A stretch of DNA of 64,000 nucleotides. It comes from Channallabes apus (lineage: Eukaryota > Chordata > Actinopteri > Siluriformes > Clariidae). The position numbers and the translations under genes were made by a program. A model generated the notes under the pieces. That model was not told the origin of the DNA. It saw only the letters and a program-made list of their open reading frames with translations, and did not search any database. Below, one piece after another: positions 21,087-33,260 of this stretch (position 1 is the first letter of the stretch; the number at the start of each line of letters is the position of its first letter). The stretch lies in assembly GCA_030522415.1 (NCBI GenBank), contig CM060121.1, positions 25,816,412 to 25,880,411 on the forward strand, in the 5' to 3' direction.

Positions 21087-23198
21087 GGTGTGACATCAGA
21101 GTGGCACAGGGGAATAATCACAGGGAGGTGGGAATAATCACAGGTTGTACCATCTCTGTGATCCTGTTTGCAGTGGCTATGAATATGATTGTCAAATCGG
21201 CAGAGCCTGAGTGTCAGGGGCCCCAAAGTAGAGGAGGGGTCCGACAACCGCCGATCAGAGCATTTATGGATGACTTGACAGTCACCACACAAGCGGTGCC
21301 AGGAGGCAGGTGGATACTCCAAGGGCTGGAAATGCTCATTCGATGGGCTCGGATGGAGTTTAAACCAGCTAAGTCCCATTCGCTAGTGCTTAAGAAGGGC
21401 AAGTTTACGGACAGGTTTCATTTCAGTATAGGAGGGATAAAGATATCATCATTGTCAGAACAGCCGGTGAAAAGCCTGGGCAAGGCTTTTGATAGCAGCC
21501 TCAGAGACTTCACATCAGTCCAGTTAACCTGCCAGGAACTGGACAGCTGGTTAAGAGCAACAGACCGTTATGGCCTCCCTGGCAAGTTTAAAGCGTGGAT
21601 TTACCAACATGGTATACTGCTAAGAATACTCTGGCCGTTACTTGTGTATGAGGTTCCAATTTCTACGGTGGAGACCTTGCAAAGAAAGGTCAGCAGTTGC
21701 CTCAGGAGATGGTTATAGTTGCCTAGGAGTCTCAGTAACATTGCCCTATGGAAACACCACAGTGCTCCGGTTGCCTCTGAAATCCTTAAAATAGGAGTCT
21801 AAAGTGGCTCGGGCACCTGAGGTGCTGATGTATAGAGACTCCAATGACTCAAAGGTGGCTCAGGCAGGAGTGTTGATGAGGACAGGGAGGAAATGGAGCG
21901 CTCAAGTCGCTGTGCTGGATGCACAGGCTCATTTGAGGCACAAAGAGCTTGTGGGAGCGGGGCACGAGGCAGACCAGGCTTGGGGATGTTTCCAGCACCT
22001 CCTCGGCATAGAGAGCAGAAGGGGAAGGAGGAATGCAGCCGTATACTATATGAAGAGGTTAGATCTGCTGTGGATGAATGAAGGACTAGCAGACTAGCTG
22101 GAATGGGGCAGCAGGGAGCCTGGACCAGGTGGGAGCAGGCCATGGACCGCAAGGTCACCTGGATGGAGATTTAAAAGATTTAAAAAAAAAATTTTAATCT
22201 TAGAAACATCCCCTGTAGGAACATACACTCACCTAAAGGATTATTATAGTTCTATCCCCCACAAGTTGGTCCAGACCACCTTGACCAAGCACTATGTGCC
22301 ACATCACATTGGAGATCTGATCTTGAATTATTACAACCATTTCAGGATGCGAGTCTCTGCAGGAGCATTCCAGAAGCATTCCTGATTCGGGCAGTGTATG
22401 ACGTCCTGCCTAATCCAGCAAACCTCTGCATGTGGGGAAAACCAGACATACCAACTTGCCATTTGTGCCCAGCTCGTGGAACGGTCAAGCACATTCTGAG
22501 CTCCTGCCCAACAGCGCTCGGCCAGTCACAACCAGGTGCTGAAAGCTATTGCAGACACCATCAGCAAAGAGATCAGTAAAGGCGGCCAAGGGAGCAATAC
22601 CTCTCGCTCAATTTCATTTGTTAGGGCAGGAGAACACCCACAAGCAGGGAGGAAGGCACCAGCAGGGATCCTGGCATCGGCCAATGACTGGAAACTCGCT
22701 GTGGATTTGGAGAAGCAGCCAGAATTCTCTCAGGACGTCGTCAGAACAACTATGAGACCAGATATTACTCTAGTCTCAGAGAGCACAAAGAATATAATCA
22801 TCATGGAGCTGACCGTGCCATGGGAGGATCACTTGGGAGAATCCCACGAAAGAAAGATGACCAAATATGAACAGCTGGTCACAGACTGCCGAACACAGGG
22901 CTGGAAGGCGAGATGCATGCCCATCGAGGTTGGCTACAGAGGTTTTGTGGGGCGTTCTCTCCACAAAGCCTTTACCGCGTTGGGCATTGCAGGAATAACA
23001 TGGAGCAGGGCCATCAAGAACACCACCAATGCAGCCGAGAAAGCTTCGAGATGGCTCTGGATCCATAGAGGAGCACCATGGGGGCAAGCGAGTGCTACCG
23101 GAAGTCACAGTCTGATCAGCCGTGGCTGGGTCACCTGGGAGAGGGTGTCTGATGTTGAAAGACCCGAAACGCCTGAGGACCACAGGTTACATCACTGA
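20970..23198 (+). pseudogene. Reverse transcriptase with restriction-like endonuclease, broken
   Basis: Reads in pieces on the plus strand. An RT segment includes GIITGCTISVILFA and the active-site FMDD (about 21263-21274), followed by thumb sequence to about 22170. After the internal duplication the frame resumes at FLIRAVYDVLPNPAN with a CX2CX7HX4C zinc knuckle (about 22459-22505). Then comes the nuclease with RPDITL (about 22750) and MELTVPWE plus a downstream K..KY, the restriction-like catalytic layout. Frameshifts near 21110, 21715 and 22520, and the inserted duplication, abolish function. Confidence 0.75.
22197..22364 (+). repeat. 168-bp direct repeat, copy 2, inserted in the LINE
   Basis: A copy of 20914-21086 placed between the VTWMEI and FLIRAVYD codons of the LINE. 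Because it carries flanking DNA and the Tc1 end as well as LINE sequence, it arose after the LINE had landed in the Tc1. Confidence 0.88.
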
Positions 23199-23358
23199 TG
23201 ATGTGTTCAGGTGCATCTGAAGATGTTTTTAAGAACTTAGGAACACCTGTTCAGTTTATCATTAATGCAATTATCTAATCAACCAATCACATGGCAGTGG
23301 CTTCAATGCATTTATGGGTGTGGTTCTGGTCAAGACAATCTCCTGAACTCCAAACGTA

Positions 23359-24411
23359 ATGTCAGAATGGGAAAGAAAGGTGACAATTTTAAGCAATTTT
23401 GAGCGTGGCATGGTTGTTGGTGCCAGACAGGCCGGTCTGAGTATTTCACAATCTGCTCAGTTACTGGGATTTTCATGCACAACCATTTCTAGGGTTTACA
23501 AAGAATGGTGTGAAAAGGGAAAAACATCCAGTATGCGGCAGTCGTGAGGGCGAAAATGCTTTGTTGATGCTAGAGGTCAGAGGAGAATGGTCCGACTGAT
23601 TCAAGCTGATAGAAGAGCAACTTTGACTGAAATAACCACTCGTTACAACCGAGGTATGCAGCAAAGCATTTGTGAAGCCACAACACGCACAACCTTGAGG
23701 CGGATGGGCTACAACAGCAGAAGACCCCACCGGGTACCACTCATCTCCCCTACAAATAGGAAAAAGAGGCTACAATTTGCACAAGCTCACCAAAATTGTA
23801 CAGTTGAAGACTGGAAAAATGTTGCCTGGTCTGATGAGTCTCGATTTCTGTTGCGACATTCAAATGGTAGAGTCAGAATTTGGCGTAAACAGAATGAGAA
23901 CATGGATCCATCATGCCTTGTTACTACTGTGCAGGCTGGTGGTGGTGATTTAATGGTGTGAGGGATGTTTTCTTGGCACACTTTAGGCCCCTTAGTGCCA
24001 ATTGGGCATCGTTTAAATGCCACAGGCTACCTGAGCATTGTTTCTGACCATGTCCATCCCTTTATGACCACCATGTACTGATCCTCTGATATCTACTTCC
24101 AGCAGGATAATGCACCATTTCACAAAGCTCGAATCATTTCAAATTGGTTTCTTGAACATGACCATGAGTTCACTGTACTAAAATGGCCCCCACAGTCACC
24201 AGATCTCAACCCAATAGAGCATCTTTGGGATGTGGTGGAACGGGAGCTTTGTGCCCTGGATGTGCATCCCACAAATCTCCATCAACTGCAAGATGCTATC
24301 CTATCAATATGGGCCAACATTTCTAAAGAATGGTTTCAGCACCTTGTTGAAACAATGTCACGTAGAATTAAGGCAGTTCTGAAGGCGAAAGGGGGTCAAA
24401 CACCGTATTAG
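23359..24411 (+). pseudogene. Tc1-type DD34E transposase with three nonsense codons
   Basis: A single 350-codon frame from ATG 23359 to TAG 24409-24411 with no frameshift. In-frame TGA codons interrupt it at 23545-23547, 23959-23961 and 24078-24080. The helix-turn-helix region (LSISQSAQLLGFSCTTISRVY) and the complete triad are present: WSDESRF, QQDNAPFH and NPIEHLW. Damage is by point mutation only, unlike the deletions in the other Tc1 relics here. Confidence 0.9.
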
Positions 24412-24639
24412 TATGGTGTTCCTAATAATCATTTAGGTGAGTGTATATTAAGTATGATCTTGACGTATATCAGCAAAATGCCAACAATTGAATTGCAGCT
24501 CCATGGCAAACAAAATTAATTTTGGTAGATTCTATGCAGGTCATTCAGTCATTAAAGGATGTGAATTTGACAATTTGGCGAAATAGGATGGCAGATTCCT
24601 GAACTCTGTGGACACTTCAGGACATGCAGCTAGGGAAAA

Positions 24640-25919
24640 CTTCACATAGACAAGTGTTTGTAAGGGACTGCCACTAGAGGGCACTGTGGTTGAGTTTGTT
24701 TTGTTTGTAGTTTTGGTTAGAAGACCCAGTTTCCCAGAAGGCACCTCAGTCAGGTGATGTCGAAGTTTCACCTGTACCGAGGTGGCTCGTTAAGATCATT
24801 ATAAAAAGCTGTTAGCTCTGGGGAACTGGGTCGAGCATTAACATTGTCAGGTGGGCTTTAGTTTTGGTTTATTTAGTTCTGTTCTGACTTGTTTATTTAT
24901 TCATTTATACCTGGCTCTGTAAGTTTGTTTTCTGTGTTATTTATTTTCAGTATGTCTTTTGGTTTTTCCCTGTGTATTTGTAGTTTATGTTTAGATGTTT
25001 AATGTGTGTGGAGTTGATGTGGTGTGTTGTCCTGTTGTGTTCCATTGTCTTAGAACAGGTAAGTAGATAGTCTCAGTGTTTCCTAGCCTCCATGTGTCGC
25101 CTAACCCTGGTGTCTCCTCCCTCTGAGTGTCCCCTAGCCTAGCCTTTGAGGGTCCCCTAGCCTAGCCTTTGAGGGTCCCCTAGCCTAGCCCATGAAGGTC
25201 TCTAAGCCTAGCCTTTGAGTGTCCCCTAGCCTAGCCTTTTAGTGTGCCATGGCCTAGCCTTTGGGTGTTCCCTAGAATAGCCTTTGAGCCTCAGAGTCCC
25301 TAGCCCTAGTGCTCCCGTGTCCCGCACCCTTAGTGTTTTATGTTTAAAGATCAGGTAAGTGTAGCTGTGTTCATGTCGGGCTAAGGGCATGCTTAGCTAG
25401 GTGTAGCTGACTGCCAGGGTTAGCTCACTAGCCCTGTTCAGCTAGTAGCCCTGCCTAGCTAACTGCCATGTCCTTAGCCTGTGTCTTGTCTTTAGTCCAG
25501 TCTCTCCCGGTCTCTAGTCTTGTCCTGTCTCCTCCAGTCCTATTGAGTCTAGAGTCCCGTGTCTTATGTGTAGTCCCTGTCTCCAGTCTCAACTCCATGC
25601 CTAAGTGTCTTTGTTTCACAAGTTTATGTTCCCTGTTACTACACAGCGCCCCTGTCTCTAGTGTTGGAGCAAAACCGTGAATTACCCGTGATCTGGAGTA
25701 TAGGGTTCCCGTTCCCCTCGTCATGTCCCTACAGTTCTTTCCCGTGTGTTCCGTCACTGTGTTTGTTGAGCTAACAGAGCCAGAGTTTTGTTTATTTGGT
25801 TTGAGTTTTGATTTGTTTTTCTAATAAGACTTTATTTACCCTTGAACTCTCTGCATTTGTGCCTGCCTTTCATGAGCCCACGGCGGTAACAACAGCCAGC
25901 GTCAGTAAGAACGTGACAG
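24640..25919 (+). mobile_element. Probable LTR (solo) of an LTR retroelement
   Basis: 24725-24850 (cccagaaggcacctcagtca, then cattataaaaag) corresponds to the U3/TATA part of the LTR near 61800-61930 (minus strand). The block ends AACGTGACA at 25919, like the U5 end of that LTR, after an AATAAG signal near 25820. Between lie CT-rich sequence and a minisatellite. The 5' boundary is uncertain and I found no clean target duplication, so it may be a partial LTR. Confidence 0.45.
25123..25310. repeat. Minisatellite, unit about 26 bp
   Basis: Degenerate tandem copies of a unit containing gtcccctagcctagccttt. About seven units with increasing divergence to the right. Confidence 0.8.
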
Positions 25920-26586
25920 TGTTGGGCATTCTCCAGGCGTGAATGATAAATTTGCACTTTTTGCTCTTATTGCTGCCTAGTAAATCTATTGGGGTGAGAT
26001 GTAAATTGGGTTTAAAACTCTTCACCTGTAAGTTCAGTAAATGCTACAATGCTACAATGATAAACATTACAGATTATATGCCAGTAAATATATTACAGTA
26101 CACTGTATGTCACATATCTAATTTTTTTAACATAAGCTCAGATGTGTAGTTAATTCAATTTTCAATTCCATTCCAAATTTTATTTGTATAGTGCTTTTAA
26201 CAATTGACATTGTCACAAATCAGCTTTACACAATCAAAATAATTATGTAGAGTTAATTTAGGTATAAGCAGTGTGCACATGAGAAAGTGGCATGCAAGTG
26301 TCACACTAATGTCCCTTAATTACAATAGGGAGACCCCTAATGTGTTGTTGGTTACAAGTAATAAGGATGAGTAAAGAATAAAAAAAAAAAAAAGAAATAG
26401 GCCTTTGGGTGATGCATGGTATGATTGAGAATTAACATCGTATCTGACATTACATTACAGCTGCAGAGAAACAAATGCTGTTAAATCATGTGGTAAAATA
26501 TTGTAGTGTTTCTCAACGCTAACAGGGATCTTGGAGGAGGGGTGAGCTTACTTGCTCCCCAATGCAAATGGCTGGGGAGTAGTTTA
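25920..26586. other. Spacer with a dispersed-repeat fragment
   Basis: 26155-26245 matches the end of the dispersed repeat seen at 49683 and 59047 (ttttatttgtatagtgcttt, agctttacacaatcaaaa), minus orientation. Otherwise no gene. TACAGTA near 26095. Confidence 0.55.
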
Positions 26587-27357
26587 TTAAACACAGCACA
26601 AGCACTCACACACAAACTTGGCCAACACCATCAACCCAAACACCCTTCTCCCCCATGGTGGACACATAGAGAACCCCCGCAAAGCATGACGGTCATCAGC
26701 CGCCCCCACGCCACACTTCCCCCACCCGAGCTGTGACCGTCCCCAGTCACCATGAGTCTTGAAGGCGGTCGGCGCTGGCGCTGTGAACGCTGGGGACCTT
26801 TTATGGAAAAGAACATTGTCCCGGAGGCGGTCCGGCCTCCGCAGAGTTGATGTCTCGCCGGCGTGCGGCTGGTAAGGCGCCAGACGGTCTCGGTGGAGCA
26901 AAACTCGCGCCCACCCCGCCAACCGCACCCAGTAGATGACATCGGAGAGCTGGGCAATTACCGTACAGGGGCCCACCCAAGGAGACATGAGCTTGGGTGA
27001 CAGCCCTCTCTTCCTTACGGAGGAATACACCCATACCTGCTCTCCAGTAGCAAAGTCTTGCCCCCGGCTGTGAGTGTCCACGCCCACACGCTCCGTAGGT
27101 GCCCCCACCCGAAAGTCATGCAGCGGTGCCCGCAAGCGCTTGGTGGGGCCCTTCTTTGCCGTGTAGACGTCGCATGGGCAGACAGAGCGACCACTGTCCA
27201 GCTTCCGCACAGGCGAAACGACGCCAGGCAAAGCTCCAGGCGAGACAGCAACTCGGCTGCACGCCGGCCTGGAGGGCCGATCAGCGCCAGGGGGTCCGGA
27301 GAGCCACGCAACGGGGATGCCCTGGATCGGTGGTCGGTCCACGTCGCAACCGCTCAC
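26587..27357 (-). pseudogene. Gypsy integrase C-terminal remnant
   Basis: In a 256-codon frame, only the segment around residues 100-165 is family-like: EQVWVYSSVRKRGLSPKLM, then GPCTVI...VIYWVRL and VLLHRDRLAPY. This is the SH3-like C-terminal domain of a Metaviridae integrase, which binds DNA. The sequence before it is frameshifted or deleted pol and the remainder reads into non-coding sequence. No catalytic residues remain. Confidence 0.75.
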
Positions 27358-27842
27358 GCGCTCAACTCACCGGCGGCACCGACGATGCACTCCGTGGCAC
27401 AGCCATCGGGACACAGCGTCGGCGTCAGCGTGCAGGTCCCCCCTCGGCCCGCCACCGGATATGCACCCTGCGCGACCACCGGAGCTAGTTTGACAGCTGC
27501 TAGGGTACGCTGTCCCTCAGGCCTGAAAACGTTGCCACGGTAATATCGAGGTCCCGTGCCTCGCCATCGCCGCGAAACCCCGAAGACTAGTTCTTTGTCT
27601 ACCCGTGACGGGTAGCCCTGTCCCCGGCTAGATTCACCTACCGAGTGCACCCGAGCTGCGGGCGGTCGCTCGGCTCTTTCGCAGTGATGCTCCGCCATTA
27701 TGGGTTCCGCGCGCTGTGCTGCGCATAGCGCCTAGGTGAGGGAAGCTGGTGCTGCTAACCTGATGTGCTCGCCGCGGTGGTCGGAGGCCTCGGAGAAATG
27801 CGCGTGAGGCCTCTTAAGTCCATGGCGAACGCGCCCAGTGGC

Positions 27843-28136
27843 TCAGACCTGCGCCGCTCGCGCACTGCCAGCTCCTCGCACCGCCAGCTCCTCGCACGTT
27901 GCCTCTTTACGGTCACCCGTGCCGAACCGGAGGTGGCGCGACTCTCGGAGCTTTTCCCAGTCCTTCTGCTCATCGGCCCAGAGGTCTTCCAGCGCCCGGA
28001 GCGCATCGGCCGCCAATGAGAGTGCTACCCTTACGGCCATTTCCGCCGGAGACCAGCCTGCGAAGTCGGCGGCTAGCTCCACTTGGGCGAAGAAAGCGTA
28101 GGGTTCGACGGCGCCATTATAGGCGGGAAGGCGCAT
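27843..28136 (-). pseudogene. Gypsy gag N-terminal remnant
   Basis: A 97-codon frame starting MRLPAYNGAVEPYAFFAQVE and including LWADEQKDWEKLRES, the pattern of a capsid-type gag that packages element RNA. It lies at the upstream end of the same minus-strand element as the integrase remnant. The frame is lost at about 27850. The family call is by general similarity. Confidence 0.6.
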
Positions 28137-29110
28137 TTTTAAAATAAGAATTTATGTTTATCATTAATAAAATGTATGGGCTAATGGCAAGTACGATGTA
28201 GGTTTAATTAAAATTTTATAATTTTACAAACTTCTTAGTCATACAAACTTCCTACAGTATCCCCTTCCTACCCGAGTCTTTATCTGAAATAGTTCCAGTG
28301 TTTAATTCTTTATTGAAAGCTGTTATCATTGTACACACCAGCAACTCCTTATTGACCAGCAGAACAAGGTCATAAAGCAAGCCATATCAAAGCTACAATT
28401 CGCACATACAATTCGCACAAGTCAAGTCTTTAGGTCTTTTGGCACAAGATAAACCTTTGGATCCAAGTACAAAAGTAATCCAAAATATTCTTAAACAAAT
28501 TTAAAAAATTGATGCAACAGTAAAAATGTACAAAGTAAAAGTGTTTTTACTGCAGAAAAATTATTTTGATCTAGGCAATCCTCTAGGCCCCAGTGAGCTA
28601 TACACTCATGGGAAGGGTCTACTGGCCCACAGTGCACTTAGTTAAACTCCAGAAGCAAGAATAATCTTTCACTGAATTAAATTTGGCATTATAAACTACT
28701 TCAATATTGGGCATTTCAAATTCTAAAAGGCCTTTTACAGAAACTGTTGATAAAATGAATGGTTGCATGATTTCAGTCTTGCTTCAGAAGTATGAAAAAA
28801 ACAAGATCTGTAGCTCACTTCTCAGGGAAATCAGATCCTGTAGCAGTAGAATCGCCCATGAGTTTATGTGCAGTACCAGCAACTGAGAAGGCAGGTGTAG
28901 AATAAAGATATATAGCGGGTTACAGTAATTTGACATTTCAACTATTTGGCATCTTTTATACAGAAAATCATCACATTTATTTGCAGCAGAGTGGTTAAAG
29001 TAGAATGGTAAATTCAAACATCACTGTAAAAAGATGTACAGTATACTGTAGTTCTGACCTTGTAACTCAAAGGTTGAAAGCAAAGGAGAACACCACTTCT
29101 ACTTTGCCCA
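28137..29110. other. No gene recognised
   Basis: AT-rich DNA with no supported gene. TAC(A/T)GTA heptamers near 28254 and 28924, and a pair at 29037-29043 and 29044-29050. Confidence 0.4.
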
Positions 29111-30098
29111 CTGTTAAACAACTTTGGGGGGGCGGGTGCAATCCAGCGTCTTCTTGTGCCAGTCCCAAGTCTGGATAAATGCAGAGGGTTGTGTCAGGAA
29201 GGGCATTCGATGTAAAACATTTGCCAAATCAAGGATGCAAATCACAAATATCACTTCCATACCAGATCGGTCGTGGCCCGGGTTAACAAAAAAAGGAGAG
29301 GAGGAAGACGTGTTCCAAGGCAGACCAAGAAAAGGAAAGGCAAGAGTTTAGGAGTGATAGTAGGGACTTTGAATGTTGGGACTATGTTGGGAAGGCAAGA
29401 GAAGTGGTTGATATGATGCAGAGAAGGAAGGTGGATATACTGTGCGTCCAGAAGACCAGGTGGAAAGGTAGCAAGGCTAGAAGCTTAGGAGCAGTGTTCA
29501 AATTGTTTTACCATGGTGTGGATAGGAAAAGAAATGGAGTAGGAGTTATTCTGAAAGAGGAGTTTGTAAGGAATGTACTAGAGGTGAAGAAAGTATAAGA
29601 TAGGGTGATGATTTTGAAGCTGGAAATTGAAGGGGTGATGTTCAATGTTTTTAGTGGTTATGCCCCACGGGTAGGATGTCAGTTAGAAGAGAAGGAGAAA
29701 TTCTGGAGTGAGTTAGATGAAGTGATGCAGAGCATCCCCAGAGGTGAGAGAGTGGCAGAAGCACTAAGGTGGACTACACCTTGTGTCGACATTGTAATCT
29801 GAAAGAGTTCAGTGACGGCAAAATGTTGGTAGGGGAGAGTGTAACCAGACAACACAGGATGGTAGTGTGTAAAATGACCGTGATGGTGAGGAAGGTGAAG
29901 AGGACAAAGGCAGAGAAGAGGACAAAGTGGTGGAAGTTGAAAAAGGAAGAATGTTGTACAGTTTTCAGGAAGGAGTTGAGGCAGGCTCTGGGTGGTCAGG
30001 AGGTGCTTCCAGTTGACTGGACAACTACCCACACGGAAAGAACCTATATAAACATATATGTTTTAATATAGGTTTTGATATAGGTTTTTAATATATGT

Positions 30099-30595
30099 GA
30101 CATATATAAAATTGGCCGTTTTCCTATATTATATGTACATATATGTACATATATGCGTGCATATACAGTATGCATGCATATATGTACCTATATAGACATA
30201 TATAAAATTGGCCGTTTTCCTATATTATATGTACATATATGCGTGCATATATGCGTACATATATGTACCTATATAGTAATACAGTATATGTGACATATAT
30301 AAAATTGGCCGTTTTCCTATATTATATGTGCATATATGCGTGCATATATGCGTGCATATATGCGTACATATATGTACCTACAGTATATAGTAATACAGTA
30401 TATGACATATATAAAATTGGCCGTTTTCCTATATTATATGTGCATATATGCGTGCATATATGAACCTATATAGTAATACAGTATATGTGACATATAAAAT
30501 TGCCCATTTTCCTATATTTTATGTACATATATGCACATATATAGGTACATATATGCATGTATATATGTGTGCATATATGCACCTATATGTTTACC
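30099..30595. repeat. Left subterminal tandem array, unit about 85-112 bp
   Basis: Units begin gacatatataaaattggccg at 30099, 30195, 30292 and 30404, with a diverged one at 30489. Each unit is rich in palindromic catatatgcgtgcatatatg words. Unit lengths differ partly by 5-bp CAGTA insertions at TA (for example 30280-30286, 30379-30385). Confidence 0.9.
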
Positions 30596-30719
30596 TAGAT
30601 TAGTCAAAAAAATCCATAGCTGCTAGACAACATAAATAAAAGCCCAAAATGTAGAAATTAAATTTTTTTATTTTTATATTATAACTAGTAAAAGAACAAA
30701 AACATGACAAAAAACTGAA

Positions 30720-30833
30720 CAGGAAGAAAAAAATATATTTTGTGGATCTTCCCAGCTCCGTGAGCTTTGAATTGATAGATGTGCCTATCTGCCTTCGGGG
30801 GGCTGCCGACCACTTCTTCAATGTAGCATCTAG
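30720..30833 (-). pseudogene. Possible 3' exon in the 4-kb transposon
   Basis: Minus strand: a good acceptor (tttttgtcttctctag) precedes a frame reading CYIEEVVGSPPKADRHIYQF, then KAHGAGKIHK. No family match of my own. It could be the C-terminal exon of the element's gene; unproven. Confidence 0.35.
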
Positions 30834-31699
30834 AGAAGACAAAAATAATAAGACAGTATAATAATAATAAATTATTATTTATTAAAACTTCAGACGACAA
30901 CAATTAGTGCCACGAGGTTATTTGCAACACTATATGTTCTACAAAATAGAGGACTACACACCTTACAGCGCAATACCCCAGAAATGTGGCTTTAGAAGAG
31001 GAAAGGTAGGATTAAGAAGTGAGCAAGCGATGAATTAGTATTATAGGTCCCAAGCAGATACAGTAACAATAATGGGTGCCCTACGTTATGCAGTCTCCAT
31101 TGATGGCTAATAAACATTGATACAAGTAGGCTATGGTTAAAGTGGTGAACTTATAATGTTTTTTTTCCCTTCTCAACGCATTATGCATTTACTCACCAAT
31201 AATGGCTACCTTTTTAATTTGGTCCAGTCTCCAATTCGAAGGAGCCCAGCAGCAGATTCCGTACCATGGCAGTAGCAGAGGTGGCAAGGCGGGTTGCTCT
31301 CCACGCTTCTGCCTGGCAAAACACCCCAGAGCCCTTTATAACTTCAATCTGAAAAATAATTTCACATCACAATATTCATTTATTGGGAACTTTTAGAAAC
31401 TTTTCATGTTTCATACTGATTCTCATGTTTAGCTTCCCAATAGTTAATAGGATTTTATGTATAAATGCAGATTAATGATAAAGATACATGCAGGGTAAAA
31501 CTGCAACAGGAACAGTACAAAATAAAAACTGAAAAAAGACGGACATTCAGAGTAAAACAGTGCAAGATAAAAAAAAAACTGTACAAAACATATATGCAGG
31601 GTAAGCATTGGTTGGAGTAATGTCCAAGCAGTGTAGAGAAATATTTCTGTACGACTTCATTGTTTTGTGCTGTGTAGTATAGTATTGTAATAGCTGATC

Positions 31700-31938
31700 A
31701 GAGTGATCAACTCCCCATGTGCTGGTTGTACGCAGTCACAGGAAATGTCTTTGTGGTCCATGTACCTTGTAATTTCACCCTCATCTTCACCGCGTCTACT
31801 GTATAAGCAGAATGGATGGTACAACAGGTAGATACTTCTCGTGTGTCCATCCACTTCACAAATACAAGAGGTCCATCTGAACGGAGCTTGCGTGTCCTGA
31901 TGTGAGGGGCTGGTGAAGGCAAGGGTGATGCAGACACA
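31700..31938 (-). pseudogene. piggyBac-like transposase exon, frameshifted
   Basis: The minus-strand frame after an acceptor-like tttatttgtttttaag reads LVFVKWMDTREVSTCCTIHS, then VKMRVK and AYNQHMGS. This is the piggyBac DDE-domain signature (KWxDxRxVxxxSTxH ... YNxxMGGVDxSD). A small deletion right after AYNQHMGS shifts the frame, and the expected VDHSDQ continuation is found out of frame. The exon belongs to the TA-flanked element, or to a piggyBac copy nested in it. Confidence 0.65.
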
Positions 31939-32816
31939 TTCTTAAAAACAAATAAATAAATAAATGTTAACCTATACTGTTCAGAGTAAATGGATGTGCA
32001 ATTAATATGGATGCACAATATATACAGTACAGAGATGACCAAAAATGTATCCATACTTCAACATGAAAAATATACACCTCTCTTCTGTAGGTCACATGAC
32101 AGCATCAATGATGGTGATAGATAATACTACACACTGCTGCCATAATTCAATTTGAGTTTTAAAAAAGGCCATAGATAACAATTGTGAAAGTGTGTATACA
32201 TTTTTGTGCCCCTCTGTATTTTTGATGGGCAATAGGCTGGGCAAATATCTGTTGATGGACAACAGACCATGTAGTGGATCTCAAACATTTACAACTGAGA
32301 CATTAGCAAACACCATCCATTGGACATTACACACATATTGAACACATTCTAAACAATTACATCTTATCAGGCATTTGTAAATACACGCTAAACAAAAGGG
32401 ATTATATACATTTACACCAAAGAAATATCCATAAGCATCACTTAGCTACATAAGGCTGTATTTTAGCCACCAGGAACTAGCTTGTTTGTGCTAAATAACA
32501 TTACTGATAGCAGTGTTATAAGCTAACCAAAACAGAGCCAAATACATATTAGCAACTATAATCTAAAGCTATCCAAAACAAGGTGAAATACATTAGAACA
32601 TTTATAAACATCTGTAAACTCCATAAGGCATTAGCTTAGCCACCGGGAAATATCATGTTTGTGCTACATGAGGCAGCATATTATACCTAAACTATATAAA
32701 TGGCATTGAAAGCCAACATGTCACACAAGCTGACAAGAGCTAGCTGTAGTGAGGAAAATATTTACTAATATTAGTTTAATATTATCAGAATACGAGTTAT
32801 ATAAGACTTAATAACT

Positions 32817-32998
32817 TACCCAGTGTAGCATGGGTCTATTCTCTGTTCAAAATGCTCCTGTTTGGCGTCGGAGTCACGCAGTCTTCTTCTGAGGTAAATG
32901 TAAACTTTCCAGAACATTCTGAAGAGTTTCCTCGGATGTGTAAGCGCGTGCCATCTTCCAAAACGTGCAGAAAACTCACTGAATCTGAGTGTTTTCAA
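32817..32998 (-). pseudogene. Possible 5' exon in the 4-kb transposon
   Basis: From ATG at 32998 a 60-codon frame (MKTLRFSEFSARFGRWHALT...) ends at ctacactgg followed by gtaagttat, a strong splice-donor context. Basic residues are frequent. No family recognised. It is the likely first exon of the minus-strand gene whose later exon is piggyBac-like. Confidence 0.4.
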
Positions 32999-33260
32999 AC
33001 CTGTCTCTCTGTGTGTGTGTGTGTTGATCAGGCCGGTGTCCGGGGGCGTGGCCTAGTATGTAAATTACCCTGACTGATTTCCGTGTGATTGGCGTGTGGG
33101 CGTGTCCTGCCTCGGGTCATTAGCAGATAAGTGTGACAGAAATTCTGTGCCTCTCCTTGGTTTCATACGGATTACATAAACTGAAAATATTTGTTTTCAA
33201 TGTGACTTGCATCATTTAAAAGTAGACACTTTAAGATATATAGATATATTTCTCATTTCA

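Larger units (their letters stand above)
20969..23236 (+). mobile_element. 5'-truncated HERO/R2-like non-LTR retrotransposon
   Basis: The fragment begins inside the reverse transcriptase (after the usual NAYG, at SIPHKLV) and runs to the end of the endonuclease. The C-terminal CCHC knuckle and PD-(D/E)XK-type nuclease, in place of an N-terminal AP endonuclease, mark it as one of the restriction-like-endonuclease LINEs (R2, R4/Dong/Rex6, NeSL, HERO); the fish HERO type is my best guess. It lies in the left end of the Tc1. A 168-bp copy of its own 5' junction is inserted at 22197. Confidence 0.75.
20948..24443 (+). mobile_element. Tc1-like element split by a HERO-like LINE
   Basis: TA-flanked (20946-20947, 24444-24445) with ends cactcacctaaaggattatta and the inverted taataatcatttaggtgagtg. 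The left inverted repeat is broken after gattatta (20968) and resumes as ggaacacctgttc at 23240. The 2.27 kb between is a non-LTR retrotransposon with tta at each junction. Removing it leaves about 1.23 kb, the size of a simple Tc1 with short inverted repeats. Confidence 0.88.
26587..28136 (-). mobile_element. Internally deleted Gypsy-type LTR retrotransposon
   Basis: A GC-rich island read on the minus strand. A gag-like N-terminal part lies at 28136-27843, with a degraded middle at 27700-27354. The coding then jumps to the integrase C-terminus at about 27060-26870; protease, RT, RNase H and the integrase core are missing. No matching LTR pair was found. Confidence 0.7.
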
